Source: Microterricola pindariensis (GTDB taxonomy: Bacteria; Actinomycetota; Actinomycetes; Actinomycetales; Microbacteriaceae). Taken from it: 64,000 nucleotides of DNA. The stretch's first letter is position 1. Every line of letters begins with the position of its first letter. The stretch spans positions 1 to 64,000 of the forward strand of contig NZ_MPZN01000005.1 of assembly GCF_002936985.1 (NCBI RefSeq), given 5' to 3'. Below, piece by piece: positions 55,502-64,000 of this stretch. A program made the position numbers and the translations under genes. The notes beneath the pieces are model-generated. The model was not told the origin of the DNA. It was given only the letters and a program-made list of their open reading frames with translations, and did not search any database.

Positions 55502-56366
55502 CGCCGCGCCCCTTCCGCCAGGGGAGTTTCGCGGTGTCTTCCAGGAGCAGGTCGACGGTGTCGTGCTCGCCCACACCGGAGTCAGGGCCCGCTCCATCGC
55601 CGAGGTCGGCCGCGCCGCCGTTCAGCACGTCGATGACGATGAGCGAGACGTTGTCGCGCCCGCCGTGGAGCAGCGCCTGCGTCAGCAGTTCGGATGCGGT
55701 CGAGTCCACCGGACCGCCCATGGCGAGCAGCACGCGCAGCACCTCGTCGGGGAGCTCGCCGCTCAGCCCGTCGGAGCAGACCAGGAGGCGCTCCCCCGTG
55801 ATCACCGGGTGCATCCAGTAGTCGGCGCGGGCGTCGGCGGCGCCGATGGCGCGGGTGATCACGTTGCGCCCCACGTAGTCGGCGGCGTCCTCCGGTGCGA
55901 GCGTGCCGGAGTCCAGCATCTCCTGCACCAGCGAGTGGTCGTGCGTGATGCGGCTGAGCTCGCCGCCGCTCAGCCGGTAGACCCGCGAATCGCCGACGTT
56001 CAGCACCAGCCAGGCCGGCTGGGTCTGCTCGTTGACCAGCACGATGCCACTCAGGGTGCTTCCCGCACCCCGCGCCCGCCCCGCAGAGATGCCCTCGACG
56101 GCCGTCTGCGCGCGGCCGACCGCCGCGACGACGTCGGCGGGCAGCACCTCGGCGCTGCCCACCAGCGGGCGGAACGCCTCGACGACGGCGGCGCTTGCGA
56201 GGTCGCCCGCCTCGTGCCCGCCCATGCCGTCGGCCACGATGTAGACGGGGTGCTCGGCGAGCAGCGAGTCCTCGTTCACCGCCCGTTTGTGGCCGACATC
56301 CGTGTGCGCCTGATGACGCAGCACGATGGGACTCTTGGCCAGTGTTTCGGTCGAGCGTTGGTGCAC
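55491..56366 (-). CDS. PP2C-family Ser/Thr protein phosphatase
   Basis: 291 aa, cytosolic. The metal-binding motifs are complete: VNEDSLL, VADGMGGHEAGD, NVGDSRVYRL, LVCSDGLSGEL and GGRDNVSLIVI. This is the stand-alone PstP-like catalytic domain without the membrane helix of mycobacterial PstP. 3 bp after the FHA gene. It would reverse phosphorylation by a PknB-type kinase, which is not in the window. Confidence 0.92.
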   Translation of the reverse strand: MHQRSTETLAKSPIVLRHQAHTDVGHKRAVNEDSLLAEHPVYIVADGMGGHEAGDLASAAVVEAFRPLVGSAEVLPADVVAAVGRAQTAVEGISAGRARGAGSTLSGIVLVNEQTQPAWLVLNVGDSRVYRLSGGELSRITHDHSLVQEMLDSGTLAPEDAADYVGRNVITRAIGAADARADYWMHPVITGERLLVCSDGLSGELPDEVLRVLLAMGGPVDSTASELLTQALLHGGRDNVSLIVIDVLNGGAADLGDGAGPDSGVGEHDTVDLLLEDTAKLPWRKGRGGGR

Positions 56367-56369
56367 CGC

Positions 56370-57329
56370 TCACTCCTCCTGAAAGATTCGGGCAGACATT
56401 TCGCCCAAGATGAAACGGTCGGTGATGCGTGCCGGAGTGCCCGGCTCGAGTTCGGTCTCTTCGCCGTCTGCCCCGAGGAGGTAGACGCCGTTGGTCGAGT
56501 CCAGATCGGTGATCCGCCACGAGTCCTCGTGCCGGTGCAGCATCACATGCGTCTTGGACACAGTACGCCCCGCGTCGCGCACGGTGACGAGCTGGGCGTC
56601 TTCGTGGCCGGGGAGGTGCGACGGGTTGCGCCCCAGCAACACCACGGCGGCGCTGAGCGGCACCCGCTGGCCCGACTCGGATTCGAACACCCAGGCGCTG
56701 TTGCGCCGGCCGGTGATGATGGTCGCGTCCTGCGGGTCGACCGACAGGGCCGCGTGCATCTCGGATGCCGGGCCGTCGGCCGGCACCGGATCCTGCAGCG
56801 CGCTGGGCACGGCCGGGGCGGGCGCGGCGGACGCGGTGAAGTCGGGGACGGCGTCGATCAGCGGCAGCGCCGCGCGCTGGGCCCCCGCCGGCGGGCCGAT
56901 GCGGACGGAGAGCTCCTCCGGCATCTCGATGGGGGCCGGGGCCAGGCCCGCCCCGCCCTCTGTCCCGGCCGGCTCCAGCAGTGCGGGCGTGTAGCTGATG
57001 GCTGCGCGCGGCACGTCGGCGGCGACGATCTCGCCGTGCGGCAGCGGTGCGTCCGCGGCCGGCGGGGGGAGCTCCTCTGCCGGCCCACCCGCCGGAGCCG
57101 AGCTCTCCGCGGTGCCGAAGGGAATGCGCGCCGGCACCTCCTCGCTCGGCAGTGGCGCGAAGGCGGGTGCGCCGACGCGCGGGGCGCTCTCCGCCCCCGC
57201 TTCCGCGGTCCCCGCATCGGTGCGCCGTCGGGCACGCGCCCGCAGCGCGAACGCTCCCCAGACGAGCAGCGCGGCCGCGAGCAGAAGTGCGAGGAGCGCA
57301 CCGACGAGCAGAATCGGATTCTCAGTCAT
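56370..57329 (-). CDS. Membrane-anchored FHA-domain protein
   Basis: 319 aa. One N-terminal helix (ILLVGALLALLLAAALLVWG), a Pro/Ala/Glu-rich linker of about 180 residues, and a C-terminal FHA domain at about 225-305: VVLLGRNPSH, VSKTHVMLHR and DLDSTNGVYLLG keep the Arg, Ser and Asn/Gly that bind phosphothreonine. The domain faces the cytosol, the same side as the DE(S/D)TR repeats. Confidence 0.9.
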   Translation of the reverse strand: MTENPILLVGALLALLLAAALLVWGAFALRARARRRTDAGTAEAGAESAPRVGAPAFAPLPSEEVPARIPFGTAESSAPAGGPAEELPPPAADAPLPHGEIVAADVPRAAISYTPALLEPAGTEGGAGLAPAPIEMPEELSVRIGPPAGAQRAALPLIDAVPDFTASAAPAPAVPSALQDPVPADGPASEMHAALSVDPQDATIITGRRNSAWVFESESGQRVPLSAAVVLLGRNPSHLPGHEDAQLVTVRDAGRTVSKTHVMLHRHEDSWRITDLDSTNGVYLLGADGEETELEPGTPARITDRFILGEMSARIFQEE

Positions 57330-57415
57330 GGTCGTTCGGCGAGGCAGGCCGTGCCGGCGCCATCCCCCTTCGCACAGTCGTTGGCCTGGTCGGAGTCAAC
57401 CGTCCTCCTGTGAAT

Positions 57416-59944
57416 CTATCCATTGCGAGCCTTCTTCGCGCGGACGCCGCGGCCGAAGGAGCGCAGCGACAAGCGCGCCCGCATGCGCTGCCAGCGGGTG
57501 AACTCCTGGGTAAGCAGTGCCCGCTCGGCATCCACGGCGGCCCAGTACGCGTCGCTCTCCGCCGGGCCGGGGGCGACGGGGCCGAAGACGGCCTCGTCGG
57601 CAAGCACGGCGATCATGCGCCCATTCGGGCTGTCGTAGCGCGCGGCGAGCTCTGTGCGAGTGTCGCTGCCCGGCGCGGGCAGTCCGAGGTCGACGGCGGT
57701 GTCGACGTAGTCGTCCCAGCCCCCGGCGATGCGCTCCGTCGTGCCGGCGGCGGTGCGGCGCGCGCGCCGGCGCAACGCCTTCGCGGCCGTGGCGGCGATC
57801 AGCGGCGCGCCCACGACCAGCAGGCCGAGAAGCACCAACCCGACAATTCTGAGCGCCATCAACAGCCAGGCCAGGTCGGCGCCCTCCTCCGCCGGCTCGT
57901 CGGGTGTCTCGCCGCCGCCTGCGGGATCGGCCTCCGGCGGCGTCACCTCCGTCGCCCCGTCCGAGATCACCTCTGTGGTGTTCTGCGGGTCACGCGTCTG
58001 CTCGTCACGGGGCGAGATCGGGTTCTCGTACTGCGGCGTGACGTCGACGGGGATCCACCCGCCGCCGGCCACCTGCACCTCGATCCACGCGCTCAGGTTG
58101 CGCCCGCTGCAACTCCCCGCGGTGCAGGCGGGCATTCCGGCTGCGGAGGGGCCGGCGGTGCCGTCATCGAGGTGGAAGCCGAGCACGACCCGGGCGGGGA
58201 ACCCGAGCGACTCGGCGATCAGCGCGGCGGCGACGGCGAACTGCTCGTCGTCGCCCACCGCGGCCACGAGGTCGGCGTTGTCGGTCGAGCTCGTCGTGTT
58301 CTGTTTGTCGAGCAGCGAGCTGAAGAGCATGTCGATGCGACCGACGGAGTGCCCGGCCAGGCTCGGCGCGAATCCGATGTTGCCCCGCTCCTGCTGCCAC
58401 TCGTACCCGGAGGGTCCCGCCGAGGTCAGTGCGTGGCTCAGGTATCCGCGCTCCCGCAGCCGGGTGATCAGTTCCTGCAGGGCGGCGCCGTCCGTGCTGC
58501 CGAGGCCCTGGGCTGCGACCCATTTGTCGAGACTCTCGGGGAACAGCGCCTGCTCGACGCGCTCCGAGCGGTCGCCGGGCTTCTGCGCCGCCGCGAGATC
58601 GCCGTGCTGAGCGGCCGGGGCGTTCGTCCGCAGGGTGAAGCTGTCGCCCGGTCGCAGCTGGTTCAGCTGCACGCCGGCGGCGGTCTGCTCGTTGTAGAAG
58701 AAGCCGTCGGTCAGCGCCTGCTTGCGCTTGCCGTGGAAGTCGACGCGGGAGAGCTGGCCGGCCAGCGGCATCCACACCTCGGAGTACTCGGCAATGTCCA
58801 CCTCGAGGGTGCTCTCAGCCGTGGCGCCCACCGCGAGGCCGGGTGTGCGGGCGAAGGCGGTCGAGCGCTCGTCGATGCCGCGCGCGGGGTCGACGACACG
58901 GAACACCTCCCCGTCGTAGTAGCTCAAGACCGCGACGCGCAGCCGCTCGGCCGGCGCTCCGCTGGCCGTGACGCGCAACAGTTCGGTGTTGAGGCGGTCG
59001 TCGCTGAGGAAGCCGCGGTAGGTGCTCAGCGGGCTGACGAACTCGCGCAGCGCCAGCTCGGGCTCGATGCTGGTGCGCAGAACGTCGCGCTGGTCGACCC
59101 GGAGCGGCACGGCGGCAACGGGAACGGCGACGGCGACCGCGGTGAGGAGCACGCCGATGGTCAGCGCGCTGCGGCTGGCGCGGCGCGCGGAGCCGGCGAG
59201 GCTGCGCTTGCCCGCCCCGGATGCCGCTCGGAGCGTCTGCGCTGCGCGGCGGGCCCGCCGCGCCCGCCCGGTCAGGAAGCCGAGCGAGAGCAGGAATGCG
59301 GCGGCGCCGATCACGGTCTCGCGCGGGGCGGGCAGCGTCAGACCGGCCACGCTCCAGGCCGGGCTCATCAGGCTGGAGCCGAAGAGGATACCGAAGGCGA
59401 CCGCCGCGAGCATCAGCGGCACCGCCAGCAGATCGAGACGGCGGCTACGCCAGACGAACGAGAGCGAGAGCACGATCGTGCCGAGCATCACGGCGAAGAA
59501 GGGAACGAGCAGCGCCTGATAGCTGCCGACCGGCAGCGAGATCGTCACCAGCTCCTTCCACCCGAAGACGCTGCGCATCAGCAGCTCGCCCAGCCCGCGC
59601 AGCAGTTCCGGCCCGAGGCCCAGGCTGGAGGGAACCGCGAGCGGCACGCCGAAGACGAGGGAGGCGCCGAGCGTCGCGAGCAGTGTCGTGAACCATGGCC
59701 AGCCCTGGACCAGGCTGAGGCCGGCGATGCCGACGCCGAGCACCGCGGCGCCGGCCGCGGTGATGAAGAAATACGGGGTCTGGTAGATCGGCCACGCGGC
59801 CGCCCCCGCGAGTACCGCCATGGCCAGGACATAGGCGGCGCCACTGGCCAGCGGCACGTCGCGCAACCGCTCGCCCAGCGGGGGGCGCCTCGGCGGTCGG
59901 GCGGTGAGGCCGAAGCGGTTCTCGCCCGGGCGCTGGCCGCTCAC
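57416..59944 (-). CDS. DUF3488/transglutaminase-like membrane protein, catalytic residues lost
   Basis: 842 aa. Eight or so helices at 35-280 (TgpA/DUF3488-type), an extracytoplasmic transglutaminase-fold domain at about 480-640, a linker, one helix (692-715) and a cytosolic C-terminus. In the fold the usual G-x-C motif is GDDEQFA (Asp566 in place of Cys) and the usual HAW is SAW (Ser618 in place of His); only Asp634 (VDVTP) remains. It is probably a pseudoenzyme. GTG start overlaps the DUF58 stop. The long open frame upstream is out-of-frame DUF58. Confidence 0.9.
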   Translation of the reverse strand: MSGQRPGENRFGLTARPPRRPPLGERLRDVPLASGAAYVLAMAVLAGAAAWPIYQTPYFFITAAGAAVLGVGIAGLSLVQGWPWFTTLLATLGASLVFGVPLAVPSSLGLGPELLRGLGELLMRSVFGWKELVTISLPVGSYQALLVPFFAVMLGTIVLSLSFVWRSRRLDLLAVPLMLAAVAFGILFGSSLMSPAWSVAGLTLPAPRETVIGAAAFLLSLGFLTGRARRARRAAQTLRAASGAGKRSLAGSARRASRSALTIGVLLTAVAVAVPVAAVPLRVDQRDVLRTSIEPELALREFVSPLSTYRGFLSDDRLNTELLRVTASGAPAERLRVAVLSYYDGEVFRVVDPARGIDERSTAFARTPGLAVGATAESTLEVDIAEYSEVWMPLAGQLSRVDFHGKRKQALTDGFFYNEQTAAGVQLNQLRPGDSFTLRTNAPAAQHGDLAAAQKPGDRSERVEQALFPESLDKWVAAQGLGSTDGAALQELITRLRERGYLSHALTSAGPSGYEWQQERGNIGFAPSLAGHSVGRIDMLFSSLLDKQNTTSSTDNADLVAAVGDDEQFAVAAALIAESLGFPARVVLGFHLDDGTAGPSAAGMPACTAGSCSGRNLSAWIEVQVAGGGWIPVDVTPQYENPISPRDEQTRDPQNTTEVISDGATEVTPPEADPAGGGETPDEPAEEGADLAWLLMALRIVGLVLLGLLVVGAPLIAATAAKALRRRARRTAAGTTERIAGGWDDYVDTAVDLGLPAPGSDTRTELAARYDSPNGRMIAVLADEAVFGPVAPGPAESDAYWAAVDAERALLTQEFTRWQRMRARLSLRSFGRGVRAKKARNG

Positions 59945-61293
59945 GATGCCCTCCTGGCCAGCAGGGAGCGGAGGTCTTCGAGCACTGCGATGGTGAGCAC
60001 GCCGACGCCGGCGAGCTCCCGGTAGCTCGGCACGGCGAGCGGGTCGATGCGCACGGTGAGCACCGCGACATCCGGCCCGAAGCGCAGGGTGAGGCTGCGC
60101 AGGCGGGTGGCCGTCACCGCGGAGCCGCAGACGACGATCGCGATGGACACGTCGGGGATCGCCTGGCCGGTGAGCGCGCAGACGTCTTCGATGGGCATGG
60201 TGGCCGAGGCCTTCTCGATGCCGCTCAGCTCGTCGAGGAGCGCCCGCGTCGAGAGCACGGGCAGGCTGCGGATGCTGTGCACCGAGCTGCGGGCCAGCTC
60301 CTGGATCTGCTCGCTCGCCACGACCGCGAGGTCGCGCCCGTCGCGGATGGCGCGCGTGCCGAGGGAGCCGGCCGCGCTGACCGCGATCTCGAACTCCTCG
60401 TCGCTGTTGAAGTCGGTCGTGGCGAGGCTGAGCACGACGACGAGGCGGGACCGCCGGCTCTCCTCGTACTGGCGCACCATCAGCTGGCCGGTCTTCGCGG
60501 TGGACTTCCAGTGAATGCTGCGCTGGGCATCGCCGGCGGCGTACTCCCGGATGGCGTGGAAGGACATGTCGGCGTCGACGATGCGGTTCGTCGGGTTGCC
60601 CTCGAGGTCGCGCACGAAGCCGGCGCTGGTGCTCGGGATCGACACCGTCACCGGGTGCACGAACAGCCGGTGCACCTCGGCCTGCGCGTGCTCGCGGCGC
60701 AGCAGCCCAACCGGGTCGGTGCGCAGGGTGGTGACCGGGCCGATGTCGATGATCCCGCGGCGCGGGGTCGGGATGACGACGACCTCGGCGTGGTGGGCGC
60801 CCGGCCGCAACAGCGGCACGGCGATCTCGGTGGTGCCGCTGCCGATCGGCACGTCCACCCGGCCCGGGAGCTCGAAGCTCTTCGAGACGTTGCTCACGTC
60901 GAGCGTGCCGTGCACCTCGCCGCCGGCGACGACGCGCTCGACGGGAACTTGGAACTGCACAGAATAGGCTTTGCCGCCGACCAGGAACGGCAGGGCGAGC
61001 AGCAGCAGCGCGGCGGCAAGGGCGCCGGCCACGATGAGCTCCGTCCAGCCCAGCGAGATGCCGATGGGCAGCGCGAGCAGCGCGAGGATGGCCAGGGCCC
61101 CGGCCGCCGTCACCGTCTCGCGCACCCAGGTCCACGCGGTGACGAGGCCGGCCTGGATGGCCTGCCAGAGGGAGGACACCCGGACGAGCGCGCGCACCAA
61201 CAGCCCACGACGCGACGTCGAGTAGCGGGTGTGAGTGGTGATGCCCGTCGACGTCGCGGTCTGGCTGCCCCGCGACTCGGTGTTGAATGTCAC
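59941..61293 (-). CDS. DUF58 (von Willebrand A-like) membrane protein
   Basis: 450 aa. Two adjacent membrane helices near residues 62-110, then a beta-rich region, then the DUF58 block EYAAGDAQRSIHWKSTAKTG and a vWA-like C-terminal domain. DUF58 proteins work with MoxR-type AAA ATPases in envelope or cofactor maturation; the exact role is not known here. Overlaps moxR by 4 bp. Confidence 0.9.
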   Translation of the reverse strand: MTFNTESRGSQTATSTGITTHTRYSTSRRGLLVRALVRVSSLWQAIQAGLVTAWTWVRETVTAAGALAILALLALPIGISLGWTELIVAGALAAALLLLALPFLVGGKAYSVQFQVPVERVVAGGEVHGTLDVSNVSKSFELPGRVDVPIGSGTTEIAVPLLRPGAHHAEVVVIPTPRRGIIDIGPVTTLRTDPVGLLRREHAQAEVHRLFVHPVTVSIPSTSAGFVRDLEGNPTNRIVDADMSFHAIREYAAGDAQRSIHWKSTAKTGQLMVRQYEESRRSRLVVVLSLATTDFNSDEEFEIAVSAAGSLGTRAIRDGRDLAVVASEQIQELARSSVHSIRSLPVLSTRALLDELSGIEKASATMPIEDVCALTGQAIPDVSIAIVVCGSAVTATRLRSLTLRFGPDVAVLTVRIDPLAVPSYRELAGVGVLTIAVLEDLRSLLARRAS

Positions 61294-62255
61294 GCCAATT
61301 CGCTCCTCATCGGCGGAACGATGTCGAGCAGCAGCTGCCCGATGACGGCGTTGGCGGTGACCCCGTCGAACTCCGCCTCCGGGTCGACGACGATGCGGTG
61401 CGCGAGCACGGCCTCGGCGAGCAGCTTGACGTCATCCGGGATCACATAGGAGCGCTCGTGGGCGGCGGCCCACGTCTTGGCCGCCTTGGTGAGTGCGCGG
61501 GCGCCGCGCACGCTCACGCCCATGCGCAGCTGGCCGGTGTTGCGGCTGGCTTCCACGATGCGCGCGATGTAGTCGAGCACGAGCGGGTTGACGAAGACGC
61601 CGCGGGCCAGGTCGCTCATGCCGACGAGCGCCTGCGGCGTGATGATGGGGCTGACGGTCGGCTGCGCGGTGCTGGTGCCCTCGAGGATGCGGATGGTCGA
61701 GGCGAGGTCGGGGTAGCCGAGCGAGGTCTTCATCATGAAGCGGTCGAGCTGGGCCTCCGGCAGCCGGTAGGTGCCGGCCTGCTCGATCGGGTTCTGGGTG
61801 GCGATGACCAGGAACGGCGAGCCCGTGCTGCGGGTGATGCCGTCGACCGTGACCTTGCCCTCCTCCATCGCCTCGAGCAGCGCCGACTGGGTCTTCGGGC
61901 TGGCCCGGTTGATCTCGTCGGCGAGCACGATGTTGGCGAAGATGGGCCCGGAGTGGAACTCGAACTCGCCGCGCTTCTGGTCGTACACGGTGATGCCCGT
62001 CACGTCGCCGGGCAGCAGGTCGGGCGTGAACTGGATGCGCGAGTTCGTGCCGTGCACGGTCTGCCCCATCGCCCGGGCGAGCGAGGTCTTGCCGGTGCCG
62101 GGGAAGTCCTCGAGCAGCAGGTGTCCTTCACTGACCATGGCGGTGAAGGCGAGCTCGATCACATGGCGCTTGCCGAGCACGACCGTCTCAACGTTCTCCA
62201 CCATCGATCGAAACGTCGCGGCGAACCAGGCTGTCTGTTCGGGGCTGATTGTCAT
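61290..62255 (-). CDS. MoxR-family AAA+ ATPase
   Basis: 321 aa. Walker A is EDFPGTGKTSLARAM, Walker B VLADEINRASPKTQ, sensor 1 ATQNPIEQAGTY; the C-terminal helical lid (SVRGARALTKAAKTWAA) is present. The ATG at 62255 gives MTISPEQTAW; 36 more upstream codons are open but lie in the spacer. MoxR proteins are chaperone-like ATPases that act on vWA-domain partners such as the DUF58 product encoded next. Confidence 0.93.
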   Translation of the reverse strand: MTISPEQTAWFAATFRSMVENVETVVLGKRHVIELAFTAMVSEGHLLLEDFPGTGKTSLARAMGQTVHGTNSRIQFTPDLLPGDVTGITVYDQKRGEFEFHSGPIFANIVLADEINRASPKTQSALLEAMEEGKVTVDGITRSTGSPFLVIATQNPIEQAGTYRLPEAQLDRFMMKTSLGYPDLASTIRILEGTSTAQPTVSPIITPQALVGMSDLARGVFVNPLVLDYIARIVEASRNTGQLRMGVSVRGARALTKAAKTWAAAHERSYVIPDDVKLLAEAVLAHRIVVDPEAEFDGVTANAVIGQLLLDIVPPMRSELA

Positions 62256-62325
62256 GTCTCGTCTTTCTGGGCTGTCGGGGGGACGTGCGGGCGTTGGCGG
62301 CGATGGCCGGGGTCGGATGCCGCCG

Positions 62326-64000
62326 CTAGCGGCAGTCCACCTCGGCCGGGAAGCTGCCGGCAATCGGTGTGAATCCGGCGGTCTGCGGGGCCGTCCAGCT
62401 GAGCTGCCAGGCGACGTCTCGAATGTGCGTGGCGTTGGCCGGCAGCGGCAGGGACCCTGCGGCCTCCAGCCAGGTGCCGCCCGGCTCCGGGACGGCCGCC
62501 GGGTTGACCTGAGGCTCGACCGGCGGCTCGACCGGGGGCTCGACCGGGGGTTCGACGGGCGGATCGACAGGGGGTTCCGGGGCCGGCGGCACGTAGTACC
62601 AGTAGCTCGTCACGGCGGTCGACGTTATCCCGACGAGCCCCCGGCCGGCCGCGGTGACGCTGAGCGGCTGTCCGACGCTGCACTGGTTCAGTGTTGCGCC
62701 GTCGAAGCGTGTCTGCCAGGCCCGGCCCGGTACTGCGGCCGGAACGGGCGCGGCCGTGCTGCACCGCTCAGCGCTTCCCGGAACGCAGTACTTCACCGAG
62801 ATCTGTGGGTCACCGCCCCAGACGTCGCTCGGATACCCCGCGAAGACGACCTCGTACCCGGTCGGCGTGGGCTGCGCACTGGTCGGCTTGTCGATCGTGT
62901 AGTTGCCGTCCGCGCCGCTGACGGTGTAGCTGAACCCACTCGGCGCAGCCGGCTGGGCCCAGGTGAACGCGGAGCCGAGCCCGAGCTGGGCGTAGCCGAA
63001 GCCGTTGGAGTAGCAGACGTCGATGTTGTACGTCGTGAACGGTTGGAGCCCGCCGATCGTCGTGCTCGCCGAGGCGATGCTGCCGTTGCCCACCGCCTGC
63101 AGGTTCTGGCCACTCGCGTCGACCCGGCAGACGGCGCTCGCCGGCGACGGCGTCGCGATGTAGAGATAGGCGCCGTCCCGAGCGCTGTTGTTGGCTTCGC
63201 CCTGCGCCTGGGGCGCGCTGACGGTGCGCTCGGTGGCGGTGGGCTGACCGCTCGCGCTGACGCCGGGCAGCCCGGCAACACGCACCCGCGCCGAGCCCAG
63301 ATTGTCGACAGGGCCCGTGCCGCTTGGCCGCTCGAACCGGCTGAGCGGCTGAATCGTCAACGTGTTCGGCCCGACCGGCAGCGCGAGGGTGATCGTGGTC
63401 GTTCCGCTGCCCGGCGTCGACACCGGGAACTGCCTCCCGTTGATCGCATAGCCCTGCGTGCTCGGGTCGGAGTTCTGGATCACGAGCTCTGCGACGCCCT
63501 GGACGAGCGTCGTCTGGGCGGCGTCGAACACGGGTGTGGCCGTGGCCGTGCCCATCCCCGGCACCTGGTAGGCCCACGCCGTGGTGCTGGCTGCGCCCAG
63601 CGAGCGGCCGGCGGCGTTGAACGCGCGGGCCTCGTAGACCGCCCTCTCACCGTTCGCCAGGCCCGTGATGGGCGGGCAGACGCCGGCCGGCGTGCAGGCG
63701 GCGACCTCGATGCCGTCGCGCAGCAGCGCGAAGCCCTGCAGCGCCGGGTGCGCCGAGGCTGCCGTGCCCGGCCTGACCGCCAGCGTGAGGGTGCCGTCAC
63801 CGTAGGCCACCTGGGTCACGGCATCCGGGGCGCGGGGGAAGCCCTGCAGGTCGAGCGTCACCGAGCCGTTGCGCTCGGCGGCGCTGCGCGTGCCCTGGGC
63901 GTCCTGGACGACGAAGCTGGCCAGGCAGATGCCGCCGGGCGAGTCGCTCGACCAGCTGGCGCGCACCCGCCGGTTGTCCTCGACGGCGAAGCTCACGCCG
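62326..64000 (-). CDS. Ig/fibronectin type III-like repeat protein, N-terminus beyond the window
   Basis: At least 557 residues; the frame is open through the right edge. The part seen is a string of beta-sandwich-like units with patterns such as LANGERAVYEARAFNAAG and LQPFTTYNIDVCYSNGFGYA, typical of fn3 or Ig-like repeats, then a PVEPP repeat linker near 62520-62590 and a short C-terminal domain ending AEVDCR. Extracytoplasmic by composition, though the signal or anchor is not in the window. It begins the MoxR-DUF58 cluster; relatives in actinobacteria sit in similar operons. Confidence 0.75.
   Translation of the reverse strand, partial: GVSFAVEDNRRVRASWSSDSPGGICLASFVVQDAQGTRSAAERNGSVTLDLQGFPRAPDAVTQVAYGDGTLTLAVRPGTAASAHPALQGFALLRDGIEVAACTPAGVCPPITGLANGERAVYEARAFNAAGRSLGAASTTAWAYQVPGMGTATATPVFDAAQTTLVQGVAELVIQNSDPSTQGYAINGRQFPVSTPGSGTTTITLALPVGPNTLTIQPLSRFERPSGTGPVDNLGSARVRVAGLPGVSASGQPTATERTVSAPQAQGEANNSARDGAYLYIATPSPASAVCRVDASGQNLQAVGNGSIASASTTIGGLQPFTTYNIDVCYSNGFGYAQLGLGSAFTWAQPAAPSGFSYTVSGADGNYTIDKPTSAQPTPTGYEVVFAGYPSDVWGGDPQISVKYCVPGSAERCSTAAPVPAAVPGRAWQTRFDGATLNQCSVGQPLSVTAAGRGLVGITSTAVTSYWYYVPPAPEPPVDPPVEPPVEPPVEPPVEPQVNPAAVPEPGGTWLEAAGSLPLPANATHIRDVAWQLSWTAPQTAGFTPIAGSFPAEVDCR

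Noticed and set aside
57047-60025. 992-codon plus-strand open frame opposite the FHA and transglutaminase-like genes
   Set aside because: Arg/Gly/Ala-rich, no domain likeness; a shadow of minus-strand genes with clear motifs.
59945-61135. N-terminal 397-residue extension of the transglutaminase-like protein
   Set aside because: It is the DUF58 coding region in another frame; the GTGA overlap and hydrophobic start at 59944 fit better.
1-64000. tRNA, rRNA or riboswitch genes in the spacers
   Set aside because: I looked in every spacer over 80 bp and saw no cloverleaf with a GTTCRA-like T loop or a recognisable riboswitch core; a covariance-model scan would settle it.

Overview
The window looks like a chromosomal segment from a high-GC actinobacterium, most likely of the family Microbacteriaceae. 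The support is third-codon-position G/C bias, frequent GTG starts, the rplE-rpsH junction without rpsN, and intergenic repeats of the kind common in that family (TCGACAAGCTCAACC and GGTCTCGATACG...CTACTCGACC words). The family assignment is inference from pattern. No prophage, insertion sequence, CRISPR array, tRNA or rRNA was found.

Layout: 1-409 is an ambiguous edge. 410-7155 (minus) holds a small Pro-rich protein, then tsaD-rimI-tsaB-tsaE-alr-acpS in a tightly overlapping order (t6A modification, alanine racemase, holo-ACP synthase), and glmS. glmS and coaA (plus, 7240-8193) diverge from an 84-bp spacer in which both look leaderless. 8194-8740 is a repeat-bearing convergent spacer. 8741-31442 (minus) is the ribosomal super-cluster; in transcription order: S10 operon (rpsJ to rpsQ), spc operon (rplN to rplO), secY-adk-map, bcp and ptsI inserted, then infA-rpmJ-rpsM-rpsK-rpoA-rplQ, a GNAT acetyltransferase, truA, rplM-rpsI and glmM. 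31864-33481 has a DUF1275 membrane protein, a small MT0933-like antitoxin-family protein and a plus-strand OsmC-family protein. 33561-37916 is the str operon (rpsL-rpsG-fusA-tuf), with a strong promoter at 38168-38196.

38303-41241 carries an SseB-like protein and three poorly known proteins, two of them membrane proteins. 41242-41963 is a non-coding, repeat-rich spacer. 42018-53834 (minus) is a compact type IV pilus locus in the order pilB-pilT-pilC-pilA-three minor pilin-like genes-pilD-pilM-pilN-pilO. Its retraction ATPase carries an unusual Pro/Ala-rich N-terminal extension of about 285 residues, and one pilin-like protein carries a bactofilin-like repeat domain.

54012-64000 (minus) is an envelope/phosphosignalling cluster: an Ig/fn3-type protein (cut by the right edge), MoxR ATPase, DUF58, a membrane transglutaminase-like protein lacking the catalytic Cys and His, a membrane-anchored FHA protein, a PP2C phosphatase, and a tail-anchored protein with four DE(S/D)TR repeats. 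The last three look like reader, eraser and multisite substrate of a Ser/Thr phospho-switch; no kinase is in the window. This is the best candidate for an undescribed system here.
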